A stretch of DNA of 64,000 nt from Aquificota bacterium (GTDB lineage: Bacteria; Aquificota; Aquificia; Aquificales; Aquificaceae), in NCBI GenBank assembly GCA_013153495.1, contig JAADEH010000001.1, positions 1 through 64,000 on the forward strand, given 5' to 3'. The translations under genes and the position numbers were made by a program. Below, in pieces: positions 1-7,013 of the stretch. Each line of letters begins with the position of its first letter. Position 1 is the stretch's first letter. Under the pieces are notes generated by a model. The model ran no database searches and was not told the origin of the DNA. It saw nothing but the letters and a program-made list of their open reading frames with translations.

Positions 1-222
1 TCAAAGCTTCCGTAGGAATGTCCTTTCCGTAAGCAACTTCAAGCTTGACCATCAAGCTCTTTATGTCCCTTTTCTGAGCTGGCTTCCACCTACCTTCCCT
101 GATAGCCCTCCCAATAGTTTCCAAGACCTTAAACTCTTCTTCTCCAACTCTTTGTATAAGCTCCTTTCTCTTTAAGCGAGTGCTTCTAAATTTTTTATGT
201 AGTTTGGTGTTTTCTTCTTCAT
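1..222 (-). pseudogene. possible frameshifted or truncated ORF at left edge
   Basis: From an ATG at 222 the minus strand reads MKKKTPNYIKNLEALA and then stops (TAA, about 174). The frame one base away is open from about 280 to the window edge and continues with convincing coding composition (KRKELIQRVGEEEFKVLE, then REGRWKPAQKRDIKSLMV). That frame has no ATG or GTG before about position 52. The simplest reading is one gene with a single-base frameshift near 175, running off the window at 1. It lies just downstream of iorB on the same strand. I do not recognise the family. A sequencing error, a decayed gene or chance are all possible. Confidence 0.35.
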
Positions 223-251
223 TATTTTGGAGAAGATAGTTTAAAGGAAAT

Positions 252-2357
252 TTACCGCTTGTAGAAAGGTAGTTCGGAAATTACTCTGCCCGTTATTTTA
301 AAGAGTGCATTTGCCACCGCAGGGGCAATCGGGGGAAGTCCCGGCTCTCCTATGCCTCCCATATCTCCTTCCGAGCGAACTATGTGCACCTCTATCTCGG
401 GAGTGTCCTCTATGGAAAGGATAGGGTAGGTATCAAAGTTCCTATTCACGGCGAAGCCGTCTTTAAACTTAACTCCTTCATAAAGGAAGGCGCTCAGTCC
501 CATAATTATTCCGCTCTCCATCTGCTGAACCACGAGGTCGGGATTTACCACTATGGGTCCCAAATCCACGGCACAGACGACACGATGAACCTTTACCTTT
601 CCGTTCTCTAAAGAGACTTCTGCCACCTGAGCGACGTGGGAACCAAAGGAGTAGTGGTAAGCAATTCCGAGAGCCTGTCCCTCTACAGCTCCCTTGTGCC
701 AGCCTGACTTTTGGGCTACCGTTTCTAAAACTCCCTGTGCCCTTGGATACATCTCAAGGAGTTTGAGTCTCAGCTCTAAGGGGTCTTTTCCACCGAGCTG
801 GGCGAGCCTGTCTATGAAGGTCTCCATTATGTAGGCATTGTGGGAGTGCCCCACCGAGCGCCAGAACCAGACGGGAACTTGAACCTCTGAGCGCACGAAC
901 TCCACTCGGAAGTTGGGAATGTCGTAAAAGCTGTTGGCAACGCCCGAAACCGCTGCGGTGTCTATTCCACGCCTGCGTTTCCCGATAGCCCAGTCAAAGA
1001 CAGCAGGAACAGCAATCTTGAAGTATAGGGAGTTGGGCATTCCGCTCTTATCTACGGAGCCTCTCATGAGCGCCGCACACATGGGTCTGAACCAGCCCGA
1101 CTGAATGTCATCTTCCCTTGTGTAAAAGAGCTTCACAGGTCTTCCGGTCTTTTTGGCAATCTTGAGGGCTTCCTCCACGAACTCGGTATTGGACTTTCTC
1201 CCCAAGCCTCCGCCGAGGTAAGTGGTATCCACCTTTATCCTGCTCTCTGGCAATCCCGTTATGCGCTTAGCTTTCTTTAGGACAGAAGTCTGGCTCTGTG
1301 TGGGAACGTGAATTATGCACTCACCATTAGAGAGCTTTACGGTGCAAGCCATAGGCTCCATACAGGCGTGGTATAGGTATGGGAGAAGGTATGTCTCTTC
1401 TACTTTCTTTGAGCTTTCTTCAAAGACTTCTCTTGCATCTCCATCGTCCCTTGCCACGAGGGGGCGTTTTTTGAGAAGGCTGAAGTGATACTCTTCCAAG
1501 TCCCGGGTGCTCCCTACGGGGGTTTTGCTCCATCTGACTTTAAGTTTCTTTCTTGCCTCCAAAACCGCATGGGGGGTCTCTCCGCAGACTGCGATTCCTT
1601 TGCCGAGCTTGAATATGTGGGTTATTCCCTTTACCTTCCTCGCTTCCTTGTCATTAAAGGAGATAACCTTGCCGCAGAAAGGCGGTCTTTCTATAACCGC
1701 ATATATCTGTCCTTCATAAAAGTGGTCAAATCCGAACTTTGCTGTCCCGTTTATTTTCTCTTCAAGGTCTATTCGGGGAAGGGACTTTCCGATGTAGCGA
1801 AACTCCTCGGGGGATTTGAGCGGTGGGTTGGCTGGAATGGGAAGCTTGATGGCTCTTTTAACCAGCTTCCCGTAGGGGATTTTTTTACCGCTTTTGGTGT
1901 CGGTTATGTATCCGAGCTGGGCTTTCAGCCTGCTTTTGGGAACTTTCCAGAGTTCCTGAGCGGAGGTAATGAGCATTTCCCGCATCGCCGCTCCTGCGGA
2001 GCGCATTATATCGAACATGTGCCTTATGCTTGTGCTTCCACCCGTGAGCTGAGAACCCATATAAGGGTCTATGTAAGGCTCACCTGCGGGTGCGGGTTTC
2101 ACTCTTATCCTTTCCCAAGGAAAGTCCAGCTCCTCAGCAACCAGCTGGGCTATGCCCGTATATACACCCTGTCCCATTTCGGATTTATTCACAAATAGCG
2201 TCAGGATGTTGTCCTCCGAGAGATTTATCCAGAGCCTCGGAGAGTGCCTGCGAAGGGTTCCCGCCTTCAGAACCTCAAAACCCGAGGGGGTAAGAGCCAC
2301 CACGAGACTGAGACCACCGAGCTTAAAAAGGTCTCTTCTGTTTATAGCCTGTTTCAT
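252..2357 (-). CDS. xanthine dehydrogenase-family molybdopterin-binding subunit, IorB-like
   Basis: 701 aa large subunit of a molybdenum hydroxylase, most like isoquinoline 1-oxidoreductase beta or membrane aldehyde dehydrogenase. The N-terminus has a twin-arginine motif (RR at 7-8, RRDLFK) followed by a hydrophobic stretch, so the folded enzyme is probably exported by Tat. Family hallmarks are the GGGLGRK cofactor loop and a C-terminal GEPGLPP segment carrying the likely catalytic Glu (about 671). Its 2Fe-2S partner is at 2681-3139. Two tiny membrane-protein genes lie between the two subunits, which is unusual because these genes are normally adjacent. The substrate cannot be told from sequence. 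Confidence 0.9.
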   Translation of the reverse strand: MKQAINRRDLFKLGGLSLVVALTPSGFEVLKAGTLRRHSPRLWINLSEDNILTLFVNKSEMGQGVYTGIAQLVAEELDFPWERIRVKPAPAGEPYIDPYMGSQLTGGSTSIRHMFDIMRSAGAAMREMLITSAQELWKVPKSRLKAQLGYITDTKSGKKIPYGKLVKRAIKLPIPANPPLKSPEEFRYIGKSLPRIDLEEKINGTAKFGFDHFYEGQIYAVIERPPFCGKVISFNDKEARKVKGITHIFKLGKGIAVCGETPHAVLEARKKLKVRWSKTPVGSTRDLEEYHFSLLKKRPLVARDDGDAREVFEESSKKVEETYLLPYLYHACMEPMACTVKLSNGECIIHVPTQSQTSVLKKAKRITGLPESRIKVDTTYLGGGLGRKSNTEFVEEALKIAKKTGRPVKLFYTREDDIQSGWFRPMCAALMRGSVDKSGMPNSLYFKIAVPAVFDWAIGKRRRGIDTAAVSGVANSFYDIPNFRVEFVRSEVQVPVWFWRSVGHSHNAYIMETFIDRLAQLGGKDPLELRLKLLEMYPRAQGVLETVAQKSGWHKGAVEGQALGIAYHYSFGSHVAQVAEVSLENGKVKVHRVVCAVDLGPIVVNPDLVVQQMESGIIMGLSAFLYEGVKFKDGFAVNRNFDTYPILSIEDTPEIEVHIVRSEGDMGGIGEPGLPPIAPAVANALFKITGRVISELPFYKR

Positions 2358-2372
2358 GAATATTCCCTCACC

Positions 2373-2492
2373 TTAGGACTTTTGGGAGGTGGTGGAGGCT
2401 TTGGAAGAAGGCTGTGTAAATATAGCTATAACCAGACCTACAAGGAATACGAAGGATAAAACTCCAACGAAGTAAAGCGTGTAGCTATCCAT
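2373..2492 (-). CDS. 39-aa single-helix membrane protein (micro-cassette copy A, second gene)
   Basis: ATG at 2492, TAA at 2375-2373; 39 codons beginning MDSYTLYFVGVLSF. There is one transmembrane helix (about residues 7-26) and a short polar Ser/Thr/Lys tail. It overlaps the upstream 67-aa gene by 8 nt and ends 15 nt before iorB, so it sits inside the iorA-iorB transcript. Equivalent genes follow the two paralogues of the upstream gene at 5915-6028 and 6903-7013. These share size, position and one-helix layout but little sequence. No function is recognised; a small subunit or stabiliser of the two-helix partner is a guess. Confidence 0.7.
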   Translation of the reverse strand: MDSYTLYFVGVLSFVFLVGLVIAIFTQPSSKASTTSQKS

Positions 2493-2688
2493 CTTCTTCC
2501 CCCTTATTTATCAAATATACGCCCAGCAGGAAGAGTAAAAACCACATGACAACACTCACGAGCATAATCGTTTTAAACTCTCCTTCCTGCAAAAAGGGTG
2601 TAATTATCCCGACCGATAGCGACACAGCACCTATCGTAAGAAAATGCTTCCCTATCTCTTTATAAGTCCCCCTCCTTAGCTCAACCAT
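2485..2688 (-). CDS. 67-aa two-helix membrane protein (micro-cassette copy A, first gene)
   Basis: 67 aa with an amphipathic start containing YKEIGKHFLTIG, two hydrophobic helices (about 17-32 and 40-60) and a terminal LINKGEEDG. The ATG overlaps the iorA stop by 8 nt, so translation is coupled. The opening motif and the G-x-x-L-I-x-K-G ending recur at 5721-5915 and 6719-6916, so this is one of three paralogues in the window. The family resembles generic short two-helix proteins in databases (DUF6722-like by memory, unverified). Its place between two enzyme subunits argues for insertion rather than a role in the hydroxylase. Confidence 0.8.
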   Translation of the reverse strand: MVELRRGTYKEIGKHFLTIGAVSLSVGIITPFLQEGEFKTIMLVSVVMWFLLFLLGVYLINKGEEDG

Positions 2689-3139
2689 ATTCCCTCTCCA
2701 TAAGCTCCGAAGCTTTTATGATAGCCTTGAAAATTCTCGGATACGTTCCGCACCTGCAGAGGTTGCCCTTAAGAGCGCTGACTATATCCCCCCGTGTGGG
2801 CTTTGGATTTTTGAGAAGGAGAGCATAAGCGCTCACTATCTGTCCGCTCTGACAGTATCCACACTGGGGAACGCTTATTTCTTTCCAAGCTCTTTTTACT
2901 GGGTGGTTTTCGGGAATTCCCTCAATGGTGGTTATATCTTTACCCACAGCCTCCTTTAGAGGAGTTATGCAGGAACGAACCGCTTCGCGGTTTATAAGGA
3001 CAGTGCAGGAACCACAAAGTCCCTTTAGACAACCGAACTTGGTTCCGGTCAGCTTGAGCTTCTCCCTTATAACCCAAAGCAGGGGAGTATCCGGATGTTC
3101 TTCTATCTCGTAAGTTTCCCCATTTATCCTGAGCCTCAT
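2681..3139 (-). CDS. 2Fe-2S subunit of molybdenum hydroxylase, IorA-like
   Basis: 152 aa, the usual length for the small CoxS/IorA-type subunit that carries electrons from the molybdenum centre. The plant-ferredoxin-like N-terminal cluster has C37, C42, C45 and C57. The C-terminal helical domain has CGYC (93-96) and CRC (128-130) for the second cluster. A strong ribosome site (AGGAGGGG) lies about 7 nt before the ATG. It is first in the iorA - two tiny genes - iorB operon and is divergent from the lipoprotein gene at 3178. No FAD subunit is present, as expected for the two-subunit IorAB type. Confidence 0.9.
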   Translation of the reverse strand: MRLRINGETYEIEEHPDTPLLWVIREKLKLTGTKFGCLKGLCGSCTVLINREAVRSCITPLKEAVGKDITTIEGIPENHPVKRAWKEISVPQCGYCQSGQIVSAYALLLKNPKPTRGDIVSALKGNLCRCGTYPRIFKAIIKASELMEREYG

Positions 3140-3177
3140 TCCTCGCCCCTCCTGAACAATATACTTAAATTTTTGTT

Positions 3178-3507
3178 ATGAGGTATGCGATTTTTGCCCT
3201 CGGGGTGGGAGTGGTTATTTTAGCCTCATGTGCACAGAAAAAAGAATTTCAGAAGGTTGATTATGGAGAATACGAGAAGTGTATGAACTCCATAGCTCTA
3301 TACGACAGGTGTGCCAATCCCGGAACGAGTTGTGAATTTCACGCCAAAAAGGTCTCGGTCGCTTTAGAAGACTCAGACCTAAAGCCGGCTCAGAGGGACT
3401 TTATAGTCAGAACCTGCTACAGAATTTGCTTGAATAGGGAAGTTTACCTCCAAAAAGTAAAACCCAAGCTCATAAGGGAATGCTCTCAGCTCCTCAATCC
3501 AAAGTAA
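3178..3507 (+). CDS. small cysteine-rich lipoprotein
   Basis: 109 aa. A hydrophobic signal sequence ends in a lipobox (LASC, lipidated C18), so the protein is predicted to be membrane-anchored outside the cytoplasm. Six further cysteines (35, 45, 52, 80, 84, 102) could form three disulfides. No conserved family is recognised. A TTAAAT -10-like box ends 7 nt before the ATG, with no ribosome site, suggesting a leaderless message. Its end overlaps the 3' end of mtnC on the other strand. Confidence 0.7.
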   Translation: MRYAIFALGVGVVILASCAQKKEFQKVDYGEYEKCMNSIALYDRCANPGTSCEFHAKKVSVALEDSDLKPAQRDFIVRTCYRICLNREVYLQKVKPKLIRECSQLLNPK

Positions 3508-4162
3508 TCTCGTCAAAGCTCCTCACCTGCGGGTAGGGGAAATCTTCTATAAACTCGTTCTCTCCCTCCCTTGCGAAGCGAATAACCTTCATTCCCGCTT
3601 TTGCGGAAGCCATTATCTCATCTGGATTGTCGGAGAGAAAGAGTATGTCTTTGGGTTCTAAGCCTATTTCCTTTGCAATCTTTATGTAAGACTCCGTCTC
3701 CTTCTTGTTTCCTATCTTGGTATCAAAGTATCCGGAAAAGAGGTAAGTTATGTCTCCGTATTGAGTGTGCCCGAAGAGAAGCTTCTGAGCCTTCACCGAA
3801 CCCGAGGAATAAACATATCCGGGAATTCCCCTTTCGTGCCACTCTTTGAGCTTCCTGTAAGCGTCCTCGTATATGTGTCCCTTAAGCTCTCCGCTCCTGT
3901 ATCCCTCCTCCCAGATAAGTCCTTGAAGCTCCTTTAAGGGGGCTATCTTCTTATCTTCCTCTATCCATCTCAAAAGGGTTTCTACTGGGTCTCCGGGCTG
4001 GATTTCTCGAACTTCCTTCAGTATCCTCTGCACCTGCGGGTCGTTAGAATGTTTTTGAAGGAACTCTACGAGTTTTTTCTTTGAGTAGGGAAAAAGAACA
4101 TCCTTGACGAAGGATATGGAGCTTGTGGTTCCCTCTATGTCGGTTAAGACCGCTTTAGGCAA
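3494..4162 (-). CDS. mtnC: enolase-phosphatase E1 (methionine salvage)
   Basis: 222 aa HAD-superfamily enzyme. It enolises and dephosphorylates 2,3-diketo-5-methylthiopentyl-1-phosphate to acireductone. The N-terminal TDIEGTTSS supplies the HAD nucleophile D8 and E10 typical of the E1 family. A YSSGSVKAQ segment (HAD motif II) and a LSDNPDE segment (motif III/IV) follow. Its start overlaps the mtnD stop by 8 nt, so the pair is co-translated and performs consecutive steps. Other pathway genes are not in the window. Confidence 0.92.
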   Translation of the reverse strand: MPKAVLTDIEGTTSSISFVKDVLFPYSKKKLVEFLQKHSNDPQVQRILKEVREIQPGDPVETLLRWIEEDKKIAPLKELQGLIWEEGYRSGELKGHIYEDAYRKLKEWHERGIPGYVYSSGSVKAQKLLFGHTQYGDITYLFSGYFDTKIGNKKETESYIKIAKEIGLEPKDILFLSDNPDEIMASAKAGMKVIRFAREGENEFIEDFPYPQVRSFDEITLD

Positions 4163-4709
4163 TGCTAACTATCCCCTCATATTTGGGAAACTTCTTGGCT
4201 ATGTCAGAACCCGTGTAGTTAGCTACCCAGCCCTCTTCGGTAGTAAAGAGCCTTATGCACTTGAAGTTGGGATTTTCACCCATGTCAAACCAGTGGGGAG
4301 TGTTAGGTGGAACGCTTATGAGGTCTCCTCCCTCACAGTGAACCACATAAACCTTGTCGTTCGGGTGCAGATAGAAGACACCATCACCATAAACGAAGTA
4401 TCTGACCTCAAAGTCCGAGTGAGTGTGCTCATCGAGGAACTTTTTGCGAAGCTCGTCCTTCTTCGGATTGTCGGGTGTCAGAGCCACCACGTCGCAGGAT
4501 TGAAAGCCGAACCTTATCATCAGCCTGTTTATCTGGTCCTTGAATGCATCCAAAACCTCTTCCTCTCCCGCATCTTCGCTGATGGGTGCGGAAGGCTCCC
4601 ACCTCTCGAAGAGAACTCCTATTTCGGAGAGCCTGTTGGCTATCTCCTGTGGGTCATCTATCTTTTCCAAAAGCCTACCTTCTTCGTCGTATATAAGCAG
4701 CCTGCTCAT
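4155..4709 (-). CDS. mtnD: acireductone dioxygenase (methionine salvage)
   Basis: 184 aa cupin. It splits acireductone with O2 to 2-keto-4-methylthiobutyrate and formate (Fe form) or off-pathway products (Ni form). Metal ligands are visible in HTHSDFEVRYF (His-x-His, Glu) and in the later PPNTPHWFD histidine. The ATG at 4709 is preferred over a TTG two codons upstream, because a TAAAAT -10 box ends 7 nt before this ATG, the leaderless spacing seen elsewhere in the window. It is first in the mtnD-mtnC operon and divergent from hemB, 28 bp away. Confidence 0.92.
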   Translation of the reverse strand: MSRLLIYDEEGRLLEKIDDPQEIANRLSEIGVLFERWEPSAPISEDAGEEEVLDAFKDQINRLMIRFGFQSCDVVALTPDNPKKDELRKKFLDEHTHSDFEVRYFVYGDGVFYLHPNDKVYVVHCEGGDLISVPPNTPHWFDMGENPNFKCIRLFTTEEGWVANYTGSDIAKKFPKYEGIVSIA

Positions 4710-4737
4710 GGACAATATTTTAGATTAAAATTTAGCT

Positions 4738-5724
4738 ATGGCAAGCTTTCCCTATGCAAGACCGAGAAGGCTCAGAAGGAACGAAAACATTAGAAGGCTC
4801 GTTCGAGAAAACCGCATCACCCTTGACGACCTCATATACCCCATATTCGTCCGATACGGGGAGAACATAGTTGAGGAAGTTCCTTCCATGCCCGGAGTTT
4901 TTCGTTACTCGGTGGATAAGGTAGCGGATGCGGTAAAGGAAGTCAGAGACCTCGGAATACCTGCGGTGATACTCTTCGGTATACCGGAGCACAAGGACGA
5001 GGTGGGTTCTGACACATGGAGTGATGAAGGAATTATTCAAAGGACCCTTCGGGTGCTGAAGAAGGAAGTTCCCGATATGTATCTCATAACGGACGTTTGC
5101 TTTTGCGAATACACATCCCACGGGCACTGCGGGGTTTTACACGAGCATGATGTCGATAACGATGCAACCCTTGAAAACCTGCGCAAGCAGGTCCTTTCAC
5201 ACGCAAAAAACGGAGCGGACATGGTGGCTCCCTCGGGCATGATGGACGGAATGGTAAAGGCTATCCGTGAGGCTCTGGACGGAGCGGGATACTCCCACAT
5301 ACCCATAATGGCATACTCCGCAAAGTTTGCCTCCGCATTCTATGGACCCTTCAGGGACGCCGCCGAAAGCACGCCCTCCTTCGGAGACAGAAGGAGCTAT
5401 CAAATGGACCCAGCCAACTCAAGGGAAGCTCTGAAAGAGGTTCTTTTAGACGTTGAGGAGGGAGCGGACATAGTGATGGTAAAACCCGCCCTTGCCTACT
5501 TGGACATAATCTCAAAGGTCAAAGAGGCAACCCTCCTGCCCGTGTGTGCCTACAACGTGAGCGGTGAGTATTCAATGGTCAAAGCCGCAGGAAAACTCGG
5601 CTGGATAGACGATAAAAAGGTGATGATAGAAACCCTCCTCTCCATGAAGAGAGCTGGAGCGGACATGGTCATTACCTACTTTGCAAAAGAAGTAGCACAG
5701 ATGATAAACAGGGGAGAGATTTGA
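4738..5724 (+). CDS. hemB: delta-aminolevulinic acid dehydratase (porphobilinogen synthase)
   Basis: 328 aa, standard length. It condenses two 5-aminolevulinate molecules to porphobilinogen in tetrapyrrole synthesis. The zinc-type cysteine cluster is present ([13 protein letters not shown]). The two active-site lysines are in SAKFAS and MVKPAL. A TAAAAT box at 4726-4731 ends 6 nt before the ATG and there is no Shine-Dalgarno, so the mRNA is probably leaderless. hemB heads a plus-strand operon: its stop overlaps the TTG start of the first small membrane-protein gene by 4 nt. Confidence 0.95.
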   Translation: MASFPYARPRRLRRNENIRRLVRENRITLDDLIYPIFVRYGENIVEEVPSMPGVFRYSVDKVADAVKEVRDLGIPAVILFGIPEHKDEVGSDTWSDEGIIQRTLRVLKKEVPDMYLITDVCFCEYTSHGHCGVLHEHDVDNDATLENLRKQVLSHAKNGADMVAPSGMMDGMVKAIREALDGAGYSHIPIMAYSAKFASAFYGPFRDAAESTPSFGDRRSYQMDPANSREALKEVLLDVEEGADIVMVKPALAYLDIISKVKEATLLPVCAYNVSGEYSMVKAAGKLGWIDDKKVMIETLLSMKRAGADMVITYFAKEVAQMINRGEI

Positions 5725-5915
5725 AATTACGCAAGAAAGTTTTTGATGAGTTTGGCAAGTATTGGCTTGATTTAGGAAAGGTAGTAGCTGTGGTGGGGAT
5801 AATATATCCTCTGTTTAAGGAACATTCAGAGCCAAAGTATGTTGTAGGCGCTATTTTTACCTCTGTGTTATTGGTAGTTTTCGGACTATATTGGATTAAC
5901 AGAGGAGGAGATTAA
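5721..5915 (+). CDS. 64-aa two-helix membrane protein (micro-cassette copy B, first gene)
   Basis: Starts on TTG at 5721, overlapping the hemB stop (TTGA). The protein opens with [12 protein letters not shown], matching YKEIGKHFLTIG of copy A and YEEIGKHFLSIG of copy C, then has two hydrophobic helices and ends LYWINRGGD. It is a clear paralogue of the genes at 2485-2688 and 6719-6916. The stop overlaps the next gene's ATG by one base (TAATG). Function unknown; coupling to hemB looks positional rather than functional. Confidence 0.78.
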   Translation: MKLRKKVFDEFGKYWLDLGKVVAVVGIIYPLFKEHSEPKYVVGAIFTSVLLVVFGLYWINRGGD

Positions 5916-6028
5916 TGGACACTTTTATTTTCGCCTTAATTCTGTTGATAGTCGTTGCGATTGTATCCTCTGGAATTTTATGGTTTATAACGAGAGGGCA
6001 TACTAAACAAGAAACCACTCCAAATTAG
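5915..6028 (+). CDS. 37-aa single-helix membrane protein (micro-cassette copy B, second gene)
   Basis: ATG at 5915 overlaps the preceding stop; TAG at 6026-6028. 37 codons beginning [16 protein letters not shown], with one transmembrane helix (about 4-26) and a polar tail. GAGGAG a few bases upstream is a good ribosome site. It has the same place relative to its partner as the genes at 2373-2492 and 6903-7013. Small enough to be skipped by most gene callers. Confidence 0.7.
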   Translation: MDTFIFALILLIVVAIVSSGILWFITRGHTKQETTPN

Positions 6029-6032
6029 CTAT

Positions 6033-6278
6033 ATGAACAAAGAGGGACTTAGAGAGCGTAAGGCTTACTATGAGAAGCTCTTGGGTTGGCTTCTGACGGG
6101 ATTTCTTGCTCTCATAGGTGGTTTATCCGGACTTTTAATAGGGGGTATTGAGGGCATCAAGCTCCTTATATTTATTATGGGGTTATTGGCTCTGCCGGCT
6201 TTCTTCAGTGCAATCCTTGTTCTGCACTTCTCTATCATAGATATTATTAAGAAGCTGGAGGAAGATGATGGACCTTAA
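6033..6278 (+). CDS. 81-aa two-helix membrane protein (pair D, first gene)
   Basis: Charged N-terminal helix (MNKEGLRERKAYYEKLLG), two long transmembrane segments (about 18-40 and 44-68) and an acidic end (KKLEEDDGP). It lacks the EIGKHFL motif of the 64-67-aa family, so it is a different two-helix type. It is likewise followed by an overlapping about 37-aa one-helix gene (6265-6378), so the pair architecture is the same. It begins 4 nt after the preceding gene. Function not recognised. Confidence 0.7.
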   Translation: MNKEGLRERKAYYEKLLGWLLTGFLALIGGLSGLLIGGIEGIKLLIFIMGLLALPAFFSAILVLHFSIIDIIKKLEEDDGP

Positions 6279-6378
6279 GGATTTTATAGCGGGTATGGGT
6301 ATCCTTATCATGGGTGGTTTCTTAATCTACCTCCTGTGGACCATACGCACCTCTATAGAGAAGGAGAGGATAAACTAA
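6265..6378 (+). CDS. 37-aa single-helix membrane protein (pair D, second gene)
   Basis: ATG at 6265 (a second ATG at 6268 is possible), TAA at 6376-6378. MMDLKDFIAGMGILIMGG begins one transmembrane helix (about 8-27), followed by a charged tail (SIEKERIN). It overlaps the 81-aa gene by 14 nt, the same overlap as in copy C. The upstream GGAGGAAG is a usable ribosome site. Unknown function. Confidence 0.65.
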   Translation: MMDLKDFIAGMGILIMGGFLIYLLWTIRTSIEKERIN

Positions 6379-6393
6379 CAGGGAGAGGAAGCC

Positions 6394-6735
6394 ATGAGGT
6401 TCTATGGAGTGCCTTCTGAAAATAGAGTTCTTGAGATTGTGGAAAGCATAAAGAACGGAGAGTGGGTTTTTGAGGACACTAAGGAGAAAGTTAAGGAAAC
6501 CCTTTCCTTCGAAGAGGCTAAGGCAAAACTTCGTCAGCTCGTTGAGGAGGTAAAAAGGTGGAAGGAACAGCTCACCACTCTGACACAGGGAACGGTATTC
6601 ATCTTCGTTCACGAACCTTCCGAGCCGAAGGCTTTTAAGATATACGACACCTCTTCTCTCGGGTGCTCTACCTCCCTAACACCTCCCCGATGGAAGGTGT
6701 ATCTGAAAGAACTGGAGAATGCGGAAGGTTTATGA
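6394..6735 (+). CDS. 113-aa soluble protein of unknown function
   Basis: 113 aa, no signal peptide or membrane helix. The middle (about 25-65) is highly charged and probably coiled (KEKVKETLSFEEAKAKLRQL), then a short hydrophobic strand (GTVFIFVHE). GGGAGAGGAAG stands before the ATG. It lies between pair D and micro-cassette copy C and overlaps the latter by 17 nt. I do not recognise it. It is the only soluble product among the small genes here and could be their cytoplasmic partner. Confidence 0.65.
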   Translation: MRFYGVPSENRVLEIVESIKNGEWVFEDTKEKVKETLSFEEAKAKLRQLVEEVKRWKEQLTTLTQGTVFIFVHEPSEPKAFKIYDTSSLGCSTSLTPPRWKVYLKELENAEGL

Positions 6736-6916
6736 AGAGATAGGGAAGCATTTCCTGTCAATAGGTCTGGCGGTTGTAGCATACGTTTTGATAAAGTTTG
6801 CAATGGAAGGCGAGACCTCCTCAAGAACAGCTTTAATCGGTATAGGTATATGGTTGCTCATGGTTATTCTCGGTTCTATTCTGATATACAAGGGAGGTAA
6901 GGATGGAAAGGATTAG
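6719..6916 (+). CDS. 65-aa two-helix membrane protein (micro-cassette copy C, first gene)
   Basis: Opens MRKVYEEIGKHFLSIG, close to copy A (YKEIGKHFLTIG), then two hydrophobic helices (about 15-27 and 38-56) and a basic/Gly end (LIYKGGKDGKD). Overlaps the preceding gene by 17 nt and the following 36-aa gene by 14 nt. Third paralogue in the window and only about 0.8 kb from copy B, whose helices differ substantially, so the two are not a recent tandem duplication. Confidence 0.78.
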   Translation: MRKVYEEIGKHFLSIGLAVVAYVLIKFAMEGETSSRTALIGIGIWLLMVILGSILIYKGGKDGKD

Positions 6917-7013
6917 CTTTGAAGCCTTTGTGCTTTTATTGGGAATGTTTGCCGTTGTAATAACGTTAGTTTTACTTACACTCCCGAAGTTTAGAGGAAA
7001 AGAAACCATATGA
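6903..7013 (+). CDS. 36-aa single-helix membrane protein (micro-cassette copy C, second gene)
   Basis: ATG at 6903, TGA at 7011-7013. MERISFEAFVLLLGMFAVV starts one transmembrane helix (about 8-27), and a basic tail (LPKFRGKETI) follows. GGGAGG lies about 6 nt upstream. Its stop overlaps the lipoate ligase ATG by 4 nt (ATGA), so the cassette is translationally coupled on both sides. Confidence 0.7.
   Translation: MERISFEAFVLLLGMFAVVITLVLLTLPKFRGKETI

Noticed and set aside
1485-2198. Long plus-strand open frame (237 codons) inside iorB
   Set aside because: It lies wholly antisense to a gene with clear family motifs and its composition follows from that gene's codon bias; no start signal or motif of its own.
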